In this document: positions 17,725 to 26,008 of the stretch, piece by piece
Numbering within the stretch: the stretch's first letter is position 1
Layout of the letters: each line of letters opens with the position of its first letter
Origin: Lysobacteraceae bacterium
GTDB lineage: Bacteria > Pseudomonadota > Gammaproteobacteria > Xanthomonadales > Rhodanobacteraceae
Assembly (NCBI GenBank): GCA_028870665.1
Contig: JAGWPB010000003.1
Location: 1-64,000 of the forward strand
Direction: 5' to 3'
DNA: 64,000 bases
Notes under the pieces: model-generated
Told to the model about the DNA's origin: nothing
Seen by the model: the letters and a program-made list of their open reading frames with translations, nothing else
Database searches by the model: none
Position numbers and translations under genes: made by a program

Positions 17725-18911
17725 GGCGATTCCAGCTGGCGAGCCAGCAGGCTCAGGGGATGCTCGACCGCCAGCGCGGACCCGCGCTCGACGAGCCCGG
17801 CGGCCAGATGCAGACGGCAGCCGATGTTGCCCGACAGCAGTCGCTGCGGCGCCAGTGCCTGCACCTGATCGAGCTTGAGCGCACGCAGGTCGCGCGCGCG
17901 GCGAGGGAAATCCAGCACGTGCGATCCGGCGGCACCGCAGCAGGCCGGCTGCGCCGGCAGCGGCAGCAGTTCGAGGCCGGGAACCCGCGCCAGCAGGCGG
18001 CGCACGGCGCCGTCGGCGCGGGCGACGTTGACCTCGGTGCAGGGCAGGTGCAGCGCCGTGCGCAGCGGCAGGGCGCGAAAGCGCAGGGTGCTGCATTCGC
18101 GCTCGACGAAGGCCATGGCGTCCTCGACCGCCACCCCGGGTAATGCCTCGCGCAGGGTGCCGAGGCAGCCCGGGGTGGCGGTCAGCAGCGTGTTGGCGCC
18201 GGCCGCGGTCCAGGCGGCGCGCACGGCGTCCGCGTCGCGGTCGCCGGCGGCGGCCGTGCCGCCGTGGCGATCCAATGCGCCACAGCACCGTGCCGGCAGG
18301 CGTACCGGCTCGAAGCCTGCCGCTGCCAGCAGGCGTTCCAGTGCGGCATGCGCTTCGCTTTCGTAGACGTCGGCGACGCAGCCGGGGAACAGCGCCACGC
18401 GCCCACGCGTGGCCACCACCGCCGACGGTTGCAGTGCCGGTGCGGCGGGCAGCGGCGGCAGTGCGACCAGGACCGAGCGCCAGGCCGAATCGTCCGGCAG
18501 CCGGCGCGCAAGCCGCGGTGCCCAGCGCGGGGCGCCCAGTGTCGCCCCCAGCCGCGCCAGCGCGCGCAGCAGGCGCGGTCGCTTGAGCACGCCGAGCAAC
18601 GCCCGCGCCCGCCCAGGAGGCGGCCCCAGCAGTGCCCGGGTCGCGGTCAGCAGTTCGCCGTAATGCACGCCCGACGGACAGACCCGTTCACAGGTCAGGC
18701 AGCCCAGGCAATGGTCCAGCGGCAGGCGGTTGGCCGCAGTCGGTTCCATCGTGCCGGAGGCCAGGGCGCGCGCCAGCGCGATGCGGCCGCGCGGCGACTC
18801 GGTTTCGTCGCCGTCCAGGGCATAGGTCGGACAGTGTGGCAGGCACAGGCCGCACATCACGCACTGGTCGGCCAGCGCGGCGATGCGGGGGCGGAGCGTG
18901 TCGGCGGACAT
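17721..18911 (-). CDS. GlcF-like (Fe-S)-binding oxidoreductase subunit
   Basis: A 396-residue protein with two N-terminal 4Fe-4S ferredoxin motifs: [14 protein letters not shown] and [14 protein letters not shown]. Two CCG domains follow ([14 protein letters not shown] and [12 protein letters not shown]), which bind further Fe-S or heterodisulfide-type clusters. This layout matches the iron-sulfur subunit of glycolate oxidase (GlcF) and related electron-transfer proteins. No GlcD or GlcE flavoprotein lies next to it in the window, so its partner is unknown. It heads the operon with coq7 and dnaG and is divergent from rplM. Electron transfer to the quinone pool is inferred. Confidence 0.85.
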   Translation of the reverse strand: MSADTLRPRIAALADQCVMCGLCLPHCPTYALDGDETESPRGRIALARALASGTMEPTAANRLPLDHCLGCLTCERVCPSGVHYGELLTATRALLGPPPGRARALLGVLKRPRLLRALARLGATLGAPRWAPRLARRLPDDSAWRSVLVALPPLPAAPALQPSAVVATRGRVALFPGCVADVYESEAHAALERLLAAAGFEPVRLPARCCGALDRHGGTAAAGDRDADAVRAAWTAAGANTLLTATPGCLGTLREALPGVAVEDAMAFVERECSTLRFRALPLRTALHLPCTEVNVARADGAVRRLLARVPGLELLPLPAQPACCGAAGSHVLDFPRRARDLRALKLDQVQALAPQRLLSGNIGCRLHLAAGLVERGSALAVEHPLSLLARQLESP

Positions 18912-18956
18912 CGCCAAAATGCTAGCATGGCGGGCTCGGCCGACCGAGCCGCGGGC

Positions 18957-18986
18957 TTGCGTCCGGCGGGTCTGGTCCGCTATCCT
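18957..18986 (+). promoter_or_regulatory. Predicted promoter of rplM-rpsI
   Basis: TTGCGT (18957-18962) and TATCCT (18981-18986) are spaced by 18 bp and lie 48 bp before the rplM start. The following GATCTTTCGCCCACCG leader is of a length usual for ribosomal protein operons. Predicted by eye. Confidence 0.5.
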
Positions 18987-19034
18987 TTTCGATCTTTCGC
19001 CCACCGTCCCAGCCCGACGGCCAAGGTTTTTCTC

Positions 19035-19463
19035 ATGAAGACGTTCAGCGCCAAGTCCGAGACCGTGCAGCGCGACTGGTTCGTGGTGGATGCCACGGGC
19101 AAGACGCTCGGCCGCCTGTGCTCGGAGATCGCCAGTCGCCTGCGCGGCAAGCACAAGCCGGTATTCACCCCGCACGTCGACACCGGCGACTACATCGTCG
19201 TGGTCAACGCCGAAAAGGTCGCGGTCACCGGCGCTAAGCTCGACAACAAGCGTTATTTCCGCTTCACCGGCTACGTCGGCAACATGAAGTCGACGTCGCT
19301 CAAGGATCTGCTCGACAAGCATCCCGAGCGCGTGATCGAGATCGGCGTCAAGGGCATGTTGCCCAAGAACCCGCTCGGCCGCGCCATGTACCGCAAGCTC
19401 AAGGTCTACAAGGGTGCCGAGCATCCGCACGCCGCCCAGCAGCCGCAGACGCTGGACCTCTAA
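19035..19463 (+). CDS. rplM: 50S ribosomal protein L13
   Basis: Early-assembling large-subunit protein of 142 residues. The sequence matches the family end to end: [20 protein letters not shown] at the start, [20 protein letters not shown], the [20 protein letters not shown] signature and a short acidic/Gln tail. It is followed 9 nt later by rpsI, the usual pair. Confidence 0.98.
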   Translation: MKTFSAKSETVQRDWFVVDATGKTLGRLCSEIASRLRGKHKPVFTPHVDTGDYIVVVNAEKVAVTGAKLDNKRYFRFTGYVGNMKSTSLKDLLDKHPERVIEIGVKGMLPKNPLGRAMYRKLKVYKGAEHPHAAQQPQTLDL

Positions 19464-19472
19464 GGAACCACC

Positions 19473-19868
19473 ATGGCGATGACGCAGCAAAACTACGGCA
19501 CCGGCCGCCGCAAATCCTCCGCCGCGCGGGTGTTCCTGCGCAAGGGCGCCGGCGCGATCACGGTCAACGGCAAGACGCTCGAGCAGTTTTTCGGCCGCGA
19601 GACTTCGCGCATGATCGTGCGCCAGCCGCTGGAGCTGACCCAGATGGCCGAGAAGTTCGACGTCATGGTCACGGTCGAGGGTGGCGGCATCACCGGCCAG
19701 GCCGGCGCGATCCGCCTCGGCATCGCGCGCGCCCTGGTCGAGTACGACGACACCCTGAAGTCGCCGCTGCGCAAGGCCGGCTTCATGACCCGCGACGCCC
19801 GCGAGGTCGAGCGCAAGAAGGTCGGCCTGCACAAGGCCCGTCGCGCGACCCAGTTCTCCAAGCGCTGA
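19473..19868 (+). CDS. rpsI: 30S ribosomal protein S9
   Basis: Small-subunit protein of 131 residues whose C-terminal tail reaches the P-site tRNA. The family motifs [18 protein letters not shown] and [19 protein letters not shown] are clear, and the protein ends in the invariant FSKR. An AAGGA ribosome site precedes the ATG. Co-transcribed with rplM. Confidence 0.98.
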   Translation: MAMTQQNYGTGRRKSSAARVFLRKGAGAITVNGKTLEQFFGRETSRMIVRQPLELTQMAEKFDVMVTVEGGGITGQAGAIRLGIARALVEYDDTLKSPLRKAGFMTRDAREVERKKVGLHKARRATQFSKR

Positions 19869-19876
19869 TCGCGTCC

Positions 19877-19949
19877 CCGCTTTCGGGGGATCGTCGAATG
19901 GTTGGGCGAGCAGGGATGTGACGAGGCATGCCATTCATGGCATGCCTCG
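19877..19949. repeat. Decayed tRNA-like fragment followed by a 13-bp-arm palindrome
   Basis: Positions 19877-19908 resemble the 5' flank and D-arm half of the tRNA-Gln gene 137 bp downstream: both read CCCGC, then TTT, then GGGGGATCGTC.AATGGT. The anticodon and T arms are absent. Just after it, 19922-19934 and 19937-19949 form a perfect inverted repeat (CGAGGCATGCCAT and its complement) with a 2-nt centre. The GGGG of the fragment can also pair with TCCCC just before it, so part of it may act as the rpsI terminator. Confidence 0.5.
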
Positions 19950-20022
19950 ACGGCGAGCGGCACGACAGGACGTCGCGACCGGCGCCAGGCACCAGGGAAG
20001 GTTCAAGCGAAATCCCGCGTTT

Positions 20023-20096
20023 TGGGGGATCGTCTAATGGTAGGACTGCAGACTCTGACTCTGCCTATCTAGGTTCGAATCCTAGTCCCCCAGCCA
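20023..20096 (+). tRNA. tRNA-Gln (anticodon CUG)
   Basis: A full cloverleaf can be drawn. The acceptor stem TGGGGGA pairs with TCCCCCA, the anticodon stem GCAGA with TCTGC, and the loop CTCTGAC gives anticodon CUG. The T arm is CTAGG-TTCGAAT-CCTAG. Discriminator G and an encoded CCA end the gene at 20096. It reads CAG codons, which are frequent in this GC-rich genome. Confidence 0.95.
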
Positions 20097-20103
20097 CCGG
20101 CCC

Positions 20104-20133
20104 AGGCCTCGCTCGCGCGGGGCCTTTGCTTTT
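20104..20133 (+). terminator. Terminator of the tRNA-Gln gene
   Basis: AGGCC (20104-20108) pairs with GGCCT (20121-20125) around a GC-rich loop, followed by TTGCTTTT. Placed 8 nt after the encoded CCA. Confidence 0.6.
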
Positions 20134-20604
20134 CCGGCGCCTGATCGGGCGTTTGGCACGGACGCAGGCTCAGTCCCGCGGGGGGTTCGGCACGCAGAGC
20201 GTCGGCAACGGTGACCTTGGCCTCGCCGAGACTGGCACCGCTGTCGCTCGATAGACCTCGATCGCCTCGATCGTGATGCCGCGTCGGCCAGCACACGCAC
20301 TGCGGGCGACAGGGCGCCCGGCCGGCTGACGGGAGCCGCGGCATGTTGAAACGCTCCAGAATGGCATCGAGCTTGCGCGCATTGCGCGCCGCTTCGGGAC
20401 CGCGGTTCGTGATCGCGCGCACCGCCAGCGAGCAGCAGGATCAGGGCGGCAATGACGACGAAGTCGCCGCAGGGTCAGGGTAGTCGTCATCGGTTGGCGC
20501 TTCCTGCGGTGGTCGTCTCGAGCATGCGTGCTGCGGTCTCCAGTCCGGCATCAGTCGCATGCCGTACCCCCGAGTTTTGCGCAGGGCGGCTCTACAATCC
20601 GCCG
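20134..20604. other. Gene-poor stretch with a possible eroded minus-strand gene
   Basis: No intact gene is supported in this 470-bp gap. On the minus strand, joining frames by single-base shifts near 20410-20460 would give a membrane-anchored start (FVVIAALILLLAGG) followed by AITNRGPEAARNARKLDAIL. This hints at a decayed small envelope protein gene. No family is recognised and the remnant may be chance. Confidence 0.2.
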
Positions 20605-21459
20605 ATGCGATTCAACCCGCCCGCACGTGCCGAGGTCGATGCCGCGGTTTTCGATCACCCGGCCTTCGTCGGCCTCGCGCCCTTTCGCGATCTGCTCACC
20701 GGCAGCGAGTGGCCTGACCTGCAGGTTTTGCAGGCGCGGTTGCAGCCGTTGCGCCATCACCGGACCGGAGCGGCGCTGGCGCTCGTGGCTGCGGAATCGC
20801 TGGCCGCTGATGGGCTGCATTACGAGCAGCGCATCCTGCAGCGCGGGATCATTGCCACGCGCCGGCACAACTGGCACGACCTGTTCAATGCCCTGATCTG
20901 GAAGCGCTATCCCGCCATCAAGTCGGCCATGAACGTGCGTCAGGCTGATGGCATCGCGCAGGTCGGCAGGCGCCTGCGCACGCGCGCCCAGCAGGCTCTG
21001 ACTCACTTCGACGAAGCCGGCGCGGTGGTGATCGTGCGTGACCTCGGCCTGCTTGAACTGTGGGATGCGCATGACTGGACCGGCCTGTTCCTGCACCGGC
21101 GCGAGGCCTGGCGCGATGGCGGGATCACCCTGCAGGTGTCGGGGCATGCGCTGCTCGAACATGCCCTTTGTCCGCATCGGCTGCTGACGGCCAAGGCGCT
21201 GGCTATTCTCGACGCCGGCGATGGTCGTGACAGCGCCGGGGTTGACGCCGGGGTGGCCGCAGCCATCGCCGCGCCTGCCTGCCTGCTCGACCCGCAGGAG
21301 CTGCGGCCAATGCCGCTGTCGGGGATTCCGGGCTGGCACGACGCGCCGCAGGACAAGGAGTTCTATCGCGATGCACCGTGCTTCCGGCCGCGGCGTGCAG
21401 AGCGGCGGTATCCGCCGGCGCTGATGGGGTCAGCGGCGGCGGCATGCGTCGCCGTCTGA
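20605..21459 (+). CDS. DUF3025 domain-containing protein
   Basis: A 284-residue protein of the DUF3025 family (conserved in beta- and gammaproteobacteria, function unknown). Typical segments are seen: a central HNWHDLFNALIWKRYPAIKSAMN, then VIVRDLGLLELWDAHDW, and later LEHALCPHRLLTAKAL. The C-terminal PLSGIPGWHDAPQDKEFYRDAPCFRP ends the conserved part. No signal peptide or membrane segment is seen, so it is probably cytoplasmic. The ATG at 20605 fits the family start. It stands alone. Confidence 0.8.
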   Translation: MRFNPPARAEVDAAVFDHPAFVGLAPFRDLLTGSEWPDLQVLQARLQPLRHHRTGAALALVAAESLAADGLHYEQRILQRGIIATRRHNWHDLFNALIWKRYPAIKSAMNVRQADGIAQVGRRLRTRAQQALTHFDEAGAVVIVRDLGLLELWDAHDWTGLFLHRREAWRDGGITLQVSGHALLEHALCPHRLLTAKALAILDAGDGRDSAGVDAGVAAAIAAPACLLDPQELRPMPLSGIPGWHDAPQDKEFYRDAPCFRPRRAERRYPPALMGSAAAACVAV

Positions 21460-21710
21460 GCCGCGCTGGAATAGGGGTCTCGCCCCCGGGCGTCATCGCC
21501 GGATCACCGCGATTGCGGGCAGAAGGACGTATGATCCGGCCTGCTGCCAGGGCTTGGTCCCGGACACAGGCGGCAGGCCAGGGAGCAGGTCGTGATCGAA
21601 TCATGGGGGCGGGACCCTGTGCGGCTTCCCGGCACGGGATGGGACGGGTCGCAGGATCTGCACGCGATGATGCATCACATTGACGGCGCCTCGGGGATGC
21701 TCTGCACAAC

Positions 21711-23192
21711 ATGAACGCGCATGCCGTCGCCGCTCTCGAGCTGGCGCTGCGCCTGTATCGGGCGCCGCAGCAGGCGCAGGCATTGCGCAATGATCCGCTG
21801 CCCGAGGCGGGCGTCGATCGGGTGATCCGCTGCGCATCCGGCGAGGAGGCGGCGCTGGTCGAGGCCTCGGCGCAGCTCAACACCTCGCGGGAGGTGCTGC
21901 GTGAAGCGGCGGCCTTTTATCTGACGCAGACGCTGTTCGCGCGCGATGCTGATGCCTGGCGCGTGCTCGGTGTGCGACCCGGGGTTTCGCAGGACGTGTT
22001 GCGCGCGCATTTCCGCTTGCTGGTGCACTGGCTGGCGACCTCGCGCAATCGCGATCCGCTCTACGCGCTCTACGGCGACCGCGTGCAGCGTGCCTGGACC
22101 GAGTTGCGCCGATCGCCCGAGGAAATCGCCGCCCGCGCCCAACGGCGACCGCCGCCGGCCATATTGCCGCCGCGTCGCGAGCGCTTTCGCCTGGGGGTGG
22201 AGCATTACGGTGCCGCGGGGCTGCGCCTGCTGCGCGCGCTGCCGACCTGGGCGGTCGGCAGCGTGGCCGGCGCGCTGCTGCTGATCCTGCTCGCGACGTA
22301 TTGGTTCACGCGGGCGGATCTGTCACCGGCATCGTTCGCCGCGGACCGTGCCGCGTCACCGGCGGTCCTGCCGGCAGCCGCGACGGCGAAGCCTGCGCAC
22401 AGCGGCACGCGCGTTCCGCAGCCGCCGGTCGTCAGGCAGGTCCGTCTGGTGCCGGCCCGGCACGCGCCGGGCCCGGTCAGCTCCGTCGTGGCCGTCCCGG
22501 CTCCTGCCACCCGGCCCGCGCTGCCGGACGCGGCAGGTCCATCCGCCGCGACGGCGTACGACCCCGCGGCAGCGGCCAGCGCGACGGAAGCGCTGGCAAG
22601 GGTTGTCGCGACAGCGGCAGCGCAGGGGCGCACTGCGCCGGGTCCGCGGGCCACAACGACGCCGGTGGCGGCGGCACCCGTCAAGGCTGCGGCGTCGTCA
22701 GCATCCGCCGCATCCGCGAGCATGCCGGGCGCGGCAGCCACGCCGTCCGCGCCGGTGACGCCTGCCGTCGAGACGCCGGCGATTGCCGTCACCGCTCCGG
22801 CTGCGCCGGGGGCCGCCGTGCAAGCGCTGCTGCAGCGCTTCGTCAGTACCTACGAGTCGGCGGACCTTCGCGGTTTCATGACGCTGTTCGCGCCGGATGC
22901 GCGCGAGAATCGCGGTGGCATCGCCGCCATCCGCGAGGATTACGGCCAGCTGTTTGCCGGCAGTGACCTGCGGCGCCTGCGGCTGTATGACGTTCGGATC
23001 GTACCGGCCGCACACGCGATGATCGATGTGCGCGTTCGCTATCATGCGGGCGTGCTGATGCATGGTGCCTCTTCCATGGCCGATTACAGCGGCGGCATGC
23101 ATCTGGTGCTGCGGCCCGATCCGCAGGGGCTGCGCATCATCCAGCTGCTGCGCGGCGATGAGGTCGAGATCAAGCCGGCTGGCGCGCCCTGA
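21711..23192 (+). CDS. Membrane protein with J-domain-like N-terminus and NTF2/SnoaL-like C-terminus
   Basis: A 493-residue protein not assigned to a named family. Residues about 80-140 (DAWRVLGVRPGVSQDVLRAHFRLLVHWL) look like a DnaJ J-domain, but the HPD tripeptide needed to stimulate DnaK is missing. One membrane helix follows at about residues 182-202. Then comes a linker of some 170 residues, very rich in Ala, Pro and Thr. The last 120 residues (FVSTYESADLRGFMTLFAPDARE) resemble an NTF2/SnoaL-like fold, placed in the periplasm if the N-terminus is inside. It stands upstream of the heptose genes without an obvious link. Function unknown. Confidence 0.7.
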   Translation: MNAHAVAALELALRLYRAPQQAQALRNDPLPEAGVDRVIRCASGEEAALVEASAQLNTSREVLREAAAFYLTQTLFARDADAWRVLGVRPGVSQDVLRAHFRLLVHWLATSRNRDPLYALYGDRVQRAWTELRRSPEEIAARAQRRPPPAILPPRRERFRLGVEHYGAAGLRLLRALPTWAVGSVAGALLLILLATYWFTRADLSPASFAADRAASPAVLPAAATAKPAHSGTRVPQPPVVRQVRLVPARHAPGPVSSVVAVPAPATRPALPDAAGPSAATAYDPAAAASATEALARVVATAAAQGRTAPGPRATTTPVAAAPVKAAASSASAASASMPGAAATPSAPVTPAVETPAIAVTAPAAPGAAVQALLQRFVSTYESADLRGFMTLFAPDARENRGGIAAIREDYGQLFAGSDLRRLRLYDVRIVPAAHAMIDVRVRYHAGVLMHGASSMADYSGGMHLVLRPDPQGLRIIQLLRGDEVEIKPAGAP

Positions 23193-23318
23193 CGAATCGA
23201 GAGGCCGCCCGCTGCCGGCGGGCGCGATCCGGACCGACTGCCGGTGCCCGTGCTGATGCGGCAGAATGGCGGGGTGCGCGGTGCTTGCGTCGTGTTCGCC
23301 CAGCCTCGGGGACCTGAC

Positions 23319-24254
23319 TTGATACAGACGATTGCGGATGCCCGGGTGCTGGTGGTCGGCGACGTCATGCTCGATCGCTACTGGTTCGGCGTGGTCGAGC
23401 GCATTTCGCCGGAGGCGCCGGTGCCGGTCGCGCGGGTGCAGCGCGAGCAGGAGCGCATGGGCGGCGCGGCCAATGCGGCGTTGAACGCGGTCAGTCTCGG
23501 CGCGCAGGCGACGCTGTTGTCCGTGGTCGGCACCGACGAGGCGGGGCAGCGTCTGGGCCGGCTGATCAGCGACTCGCCGGTGCGCAATGCGGTGGCGGCG
23601 GTGGCCGGGCTGCAGACCACGGTCAAGCTGCGCGTGATCTCGCGCCAGCAGCAGCTGCTGCGCATGGATTTCGAGTCCGCGCCGGACCACGAGGTGCTGC
23701 TGGGATTGATGGATCGTTACGAGCAGGAGCTCGAGGGTCACGACGTGGTGCTGTTCTCCGACTACGGCAAGGGCGGCCTGACCCACGTCGGGCGCATGCT
23801 CGAGCGCGCACGCGAAGGCGGCAAGCGCGTGCTGATCGACCCCAAGGGCCGCGACTATTCGCGCTATCGCGGCGCGACCCTGATCACCCCCAACAAGGCC
23901 GAGCTGGCCCAAGCCGTCGGCGAGTGGTCCGGCGAGGCCGAACTGGAGCAGCGCGCGCAGCAGCTGCGCCGCGATCTGGATCTCGAAGCCGTGCTGGTGA
24001 CTCGCGCCGAGGAAGGCATGAGCCTGTTCAGCGCCGCCGGCAGCCTGCACGTGCCGGCGCAGGCCCAGGAGGTATTCGATGTCTCCGGCGCCGGCGACAC
24101 GGTGATCGCCACGCTGGCGGTGATGCTCGGCGCGGGTGCCGGGCTCGAGGATGCCGTGCGCACTGCCAACCGTGCCGCCGGCATCGTCGTCGGCAAGCTG
24201 GGCACCGCCACCGTCAGCGCCGCCGAGCTGTGGCCGGCCGGCGCACAGGAGTAG
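23319..24254 (+). CDS. hldA: D-glycero-beta-D-manno-heptose-7-phosphate kinase
   Basis: Sugar kinase of the PfkB/ribokinase family that adds the 1-phosphate in ADP-heptose synthesis. It corresponds to the N-terminal domain of E. coli HldE only; the adenylyltransferase half is elsewhere. VVGDVMLDRYWFG, PEAPVPVARV, the GGAANAALNAVSLGA substrate loop and the DVSGAGDTV catalytic Asp motif are clear. I prefer the TTG at 23319 (followed by IQTIADARVLVVGD), with GGGG upstream at about 9 nt. In-frame ATG 23244 and GTG 23274 are alternatives that add residues without homology. hldD follows 3 nt after the stop. Confidence 0.93.
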   Translation: MIQTIADARVLVVGDVMLDRYWFGVVERISPEAPVPVARVQREQERMGGAANAALNAVSLGAQATLLSVVGTDEAGQRLGRLISDSPVRNAVAAVAGLQTTVKLRVISRQQQLLRMDFESAPDHEVLLGLMDRYEQELEGHDVVLFSDYGKGGLTHVGRMLERAREGGKRVLIDPKGRDYSRYRGATLITPNKAELAQAVGEWSGEAELEQRAQQLRRDLDLEAVLVTRAEEGMSLFSAAGSLHVPAQAQEVFDVSGAGDTVIATLAVMLGAGAGLEDAVRTANRAAGIVVGKLGTATVSAAELWPAGAQE

Positions 24255-24257
24255 CGC

Positions 24258-25265
24258 ATGCGCGTCATCGTCACCGGAGCGGCGGGCTTCATCGGCAGCA
24301 ACCTGGTGCGCGCGCTCAACGCGCGCGGCATCGATGACGTCATCGCCGTCGACAACCTGACCCAGGGCGACAAGTTCCGCAATCTGGTCGATCTGCGCCT
24401 GGGCGACTACGTCGACAAGACGACGTTCTACGACGACTTCGCGCGCGGGCATTACGGCCGCGTCGAGGCGGTGTTCCACCAGGGCGCGTGCTCCGACACC
24501 ATGCAGCACGACGGCCGCTACATGCTGGCCAACAACTATCGCTGCAGCCGCGTCCTGCTCGACGCCTGCGTGGCGCGCGGCACACGCCTGCTGTATGCGT
24601 CCTCGGCGGCGACCTACGGCGGCTCCAGCACCTTCGTCGAGGATCCCGTGCACGAGCGACCGCTCAACGTCTACGGCTATTCGAAGCTGCTGTTCGACCA
24701 GGTCGTGCGCCGCGTGCTGCCGACCGCGCCGGTCCAGATCGCCGGATTCCGCTACTTCAACGTCTACGGCCCCGGGGAACAGCACAAGGGGCGCATGGCC
24801 TCGGTGGCGTATCACCACGAACAGCAGTTTCGTGCCGATGGCCGCGTACGCCTGTTCGGCGCCTACGGCGGCTACGGGCCGGGCGAGCAGCGGCGTGACT
24901 TCGTGCTCGTCGACGACGTGGCCGCGGTCAACCTGTGGTTCTTCGACCATCCCGAGGCGCGCGGCGTATTCAACCTCGGCAGCGGGCGCGCGCAGCCGTT
25001 CAACGAGGTGGCGGTCGCGGTGATCAACGGTCTGCGCGCGCTGCGCGGCGAGGCGCCGCGGGATCTTGCCGCCCTGGTCGCCGCCGGCCTGATCGAGTAC
25101 ATCGACTTTCCGGCCGCCCTGGTCGGCAAGTACCAGTGCTACACCGAGGCCGATCTCGGGCGCCTTCGCGCGGCGGGTTGCGATCACGTTTTCGCGTCGG
25201 TGGAACAGGGTGTGGCGGCATACATGCGGCGCCTGCAGGAAGACCCCGCGCTGCGCTCCGGGTGA
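24258..25265 (+). CDS. hldD: ADP-L-glycero-D-manno-heptose 6-epimerase
   Basis: Last enzyme of the ADP-heptose pathway. It is an NADP-dependent epimerase of the extended SDR family with 335 residues. The Rossmann motif [13 protein letters not shown] is at the N-terminus. The catalytic Tyr-Lys pair is in [12 protein letters not shown], with the Ser in [11 protein letters not shown]. Family-specific [10 protein letters not shown] and [17 protein letters not shown] segments are present. It is in one operon with hldA, and its 3' end meets gmhB, which is read from the other strand. Confidence 0.96.
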   Translation: MRVIVTGAAGFIGSNLVRALNARGIDDVIAVDNLTQGDKFRNLVDLRLGDYVDKTTFYDDFARGHYGRVEAVFHQGACSDTMQHDGRYMLANNYRCSRVLLDACVARGTRLLYASSAATYGGSSTFVEDPVHERPLNVYGYSKLLFDQVVRRVLPTAPVQIAGFRYFNVYGPGEQHKGRMASVAYHHEQQFRADGRVRLFGAYGGYGPGEQRRDFVLVDDVAAVNLWFFDHPEARGVFNLGSGRAQPFNEVAVAVINGLRALRGEAPRDLAALVAAGLIEYIDFPAALVGKYQCYTEADLGRLRAAGCDHVFASVEQGVAAYMRRLQEDPALRSG

Positions 25266-25270
25266 CAACA

Positions 25271-25305
25271 CCGTTGTCATCCTGAGGGCGCAGCCCGAAG
25301 GATCT
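25271..25305. repeat. Dispersed intergenic repeat inside the gmhB 3' end
   Basis: The sequence GTTGTCATCCTGAGGGCGCA followed by GCCCGAAGGATCT matches the short repeat seen again near 49755-49970 and 51772-51874. Here it supplies the last codons and the stop of gmhB. Internal GGGC/GCCC pairing can form a small hairpin. Confidence 0.6.
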
Positions 25306-25867
25306 GCTTGCGTGAACATTCCTCCAGCACCCGCTGTGCTTCGCGCAGGGAAATGACCGTGCTCAGACCCGGACTCGCCGCGGCTGCTCCGGCGCTCGCG
25401 TCCAGCCGGATCAGGCAGCCCACGCCCGCTGCACGCCCGGCGGCGATGTCGCTGTCCTGGTCACCGATCAGCGCGCAGGCCGGCGCATCGAGCGCGTGCT
25501 CGCGCATCGCCTGCAGCAGCATGCCGGGCGCCGGCTTGCGGCAGTCGCAGGCGGTGCGGTAAGGGCCCAGGCCCTCGCTGGCATGATGCGGGCAGTGATA
25601 CACCGCCGTCAGCTCGATGCCCTGCTCGCGGAAGACCCCGCGCATCCAGTCCATGTACCCGTCGAAATCGGACTCGCTGAAGTAGCCGCGCGCGATGCCG
25701 GCCTGATTGGTGGCGACGATCAGCCGGTAGCCGAGCGCCTGCGCATGCGTGCACAGCGCGAAGATGCCGTCGACGAAATCGGTGCGCGCGGGCGTGCAGA
25801 CATAGCCGTGATCGATGTTGATCACGCCGTCGCGATCGAGGAACAGCGCTTTGCGCGGCGCGGACAT
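25277..25867 (-). CDS. gmhB: D-glycero-beta-D-manno-heptose 1,7-bisphosphate 7-phosphatase
   Basis: HAD-family phosphatase that removes the 7-phosphate in the heptose pathway (196 residues). The nucleophile motif is [17 protein letters not shown] and motif II is [12 protein letters not shown]. The zinc-binding loop shows [21 protein letters not shown] and motif IV is [16 protein letters not shown]. The last dozen residues ([12 protein letters not shown]) are encoded by a dispersed repeat and have no family counterpart. It is read against hldD and divergent from the gmhA-hldC fusion. Confidence 0.95.
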   Translation of the reverse strand: MSAPRKALFLDRDGVINIDHGYVCTPARTDFVDGIFALCTHAQALGYRLIVATNQAGIARGYFSESDFDGYMDWMRGVFREQGIELTAVYHCPHHASEGLGPYRTACDCRKPAPGMLLQAMREHALDAPACALIGDQDSDIAAGRAAGVGCLIRLDASAGAAAASPGLSTVISLREAQRVLEECSRKQILRAAPSG

Positions 25868-26008
25868 GGCGGGGGCTGGGCGGATCCGGACGAATCGGGA
25901 GGTGCGCGGAGCGGGTATCCTAGCAGCCGCCCTCTGCCGCCCGCGCGCGCGGTGCGGCCGGCACGGTCAGGCTGCCCGTGCCCAGACCAGGCACCCGGAG
26001 CATCGCGC

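Noticed and set aside
20134-20604. Integration island at the 3' end of tRNA-Gln
   Set aside because: No integrase, no direct repeat of the tRNA 3' end and normal GC content in the following genes.
23244-23318. Longer N-terminus for HldA from ATG 23244
   Set aside because: The added 25 residues have no family counterpart. The TTG at 23319 directly precedes the conserved start.
22698-25319. Long minus-strand open frame of about 870 codons across the heptose genes
   Set aside because: It is antisense to hldA, hldD and the J-like gene, has a His/Arg/Ala-heavy composition typical of GC-rich shadow frames, and shows no domain.
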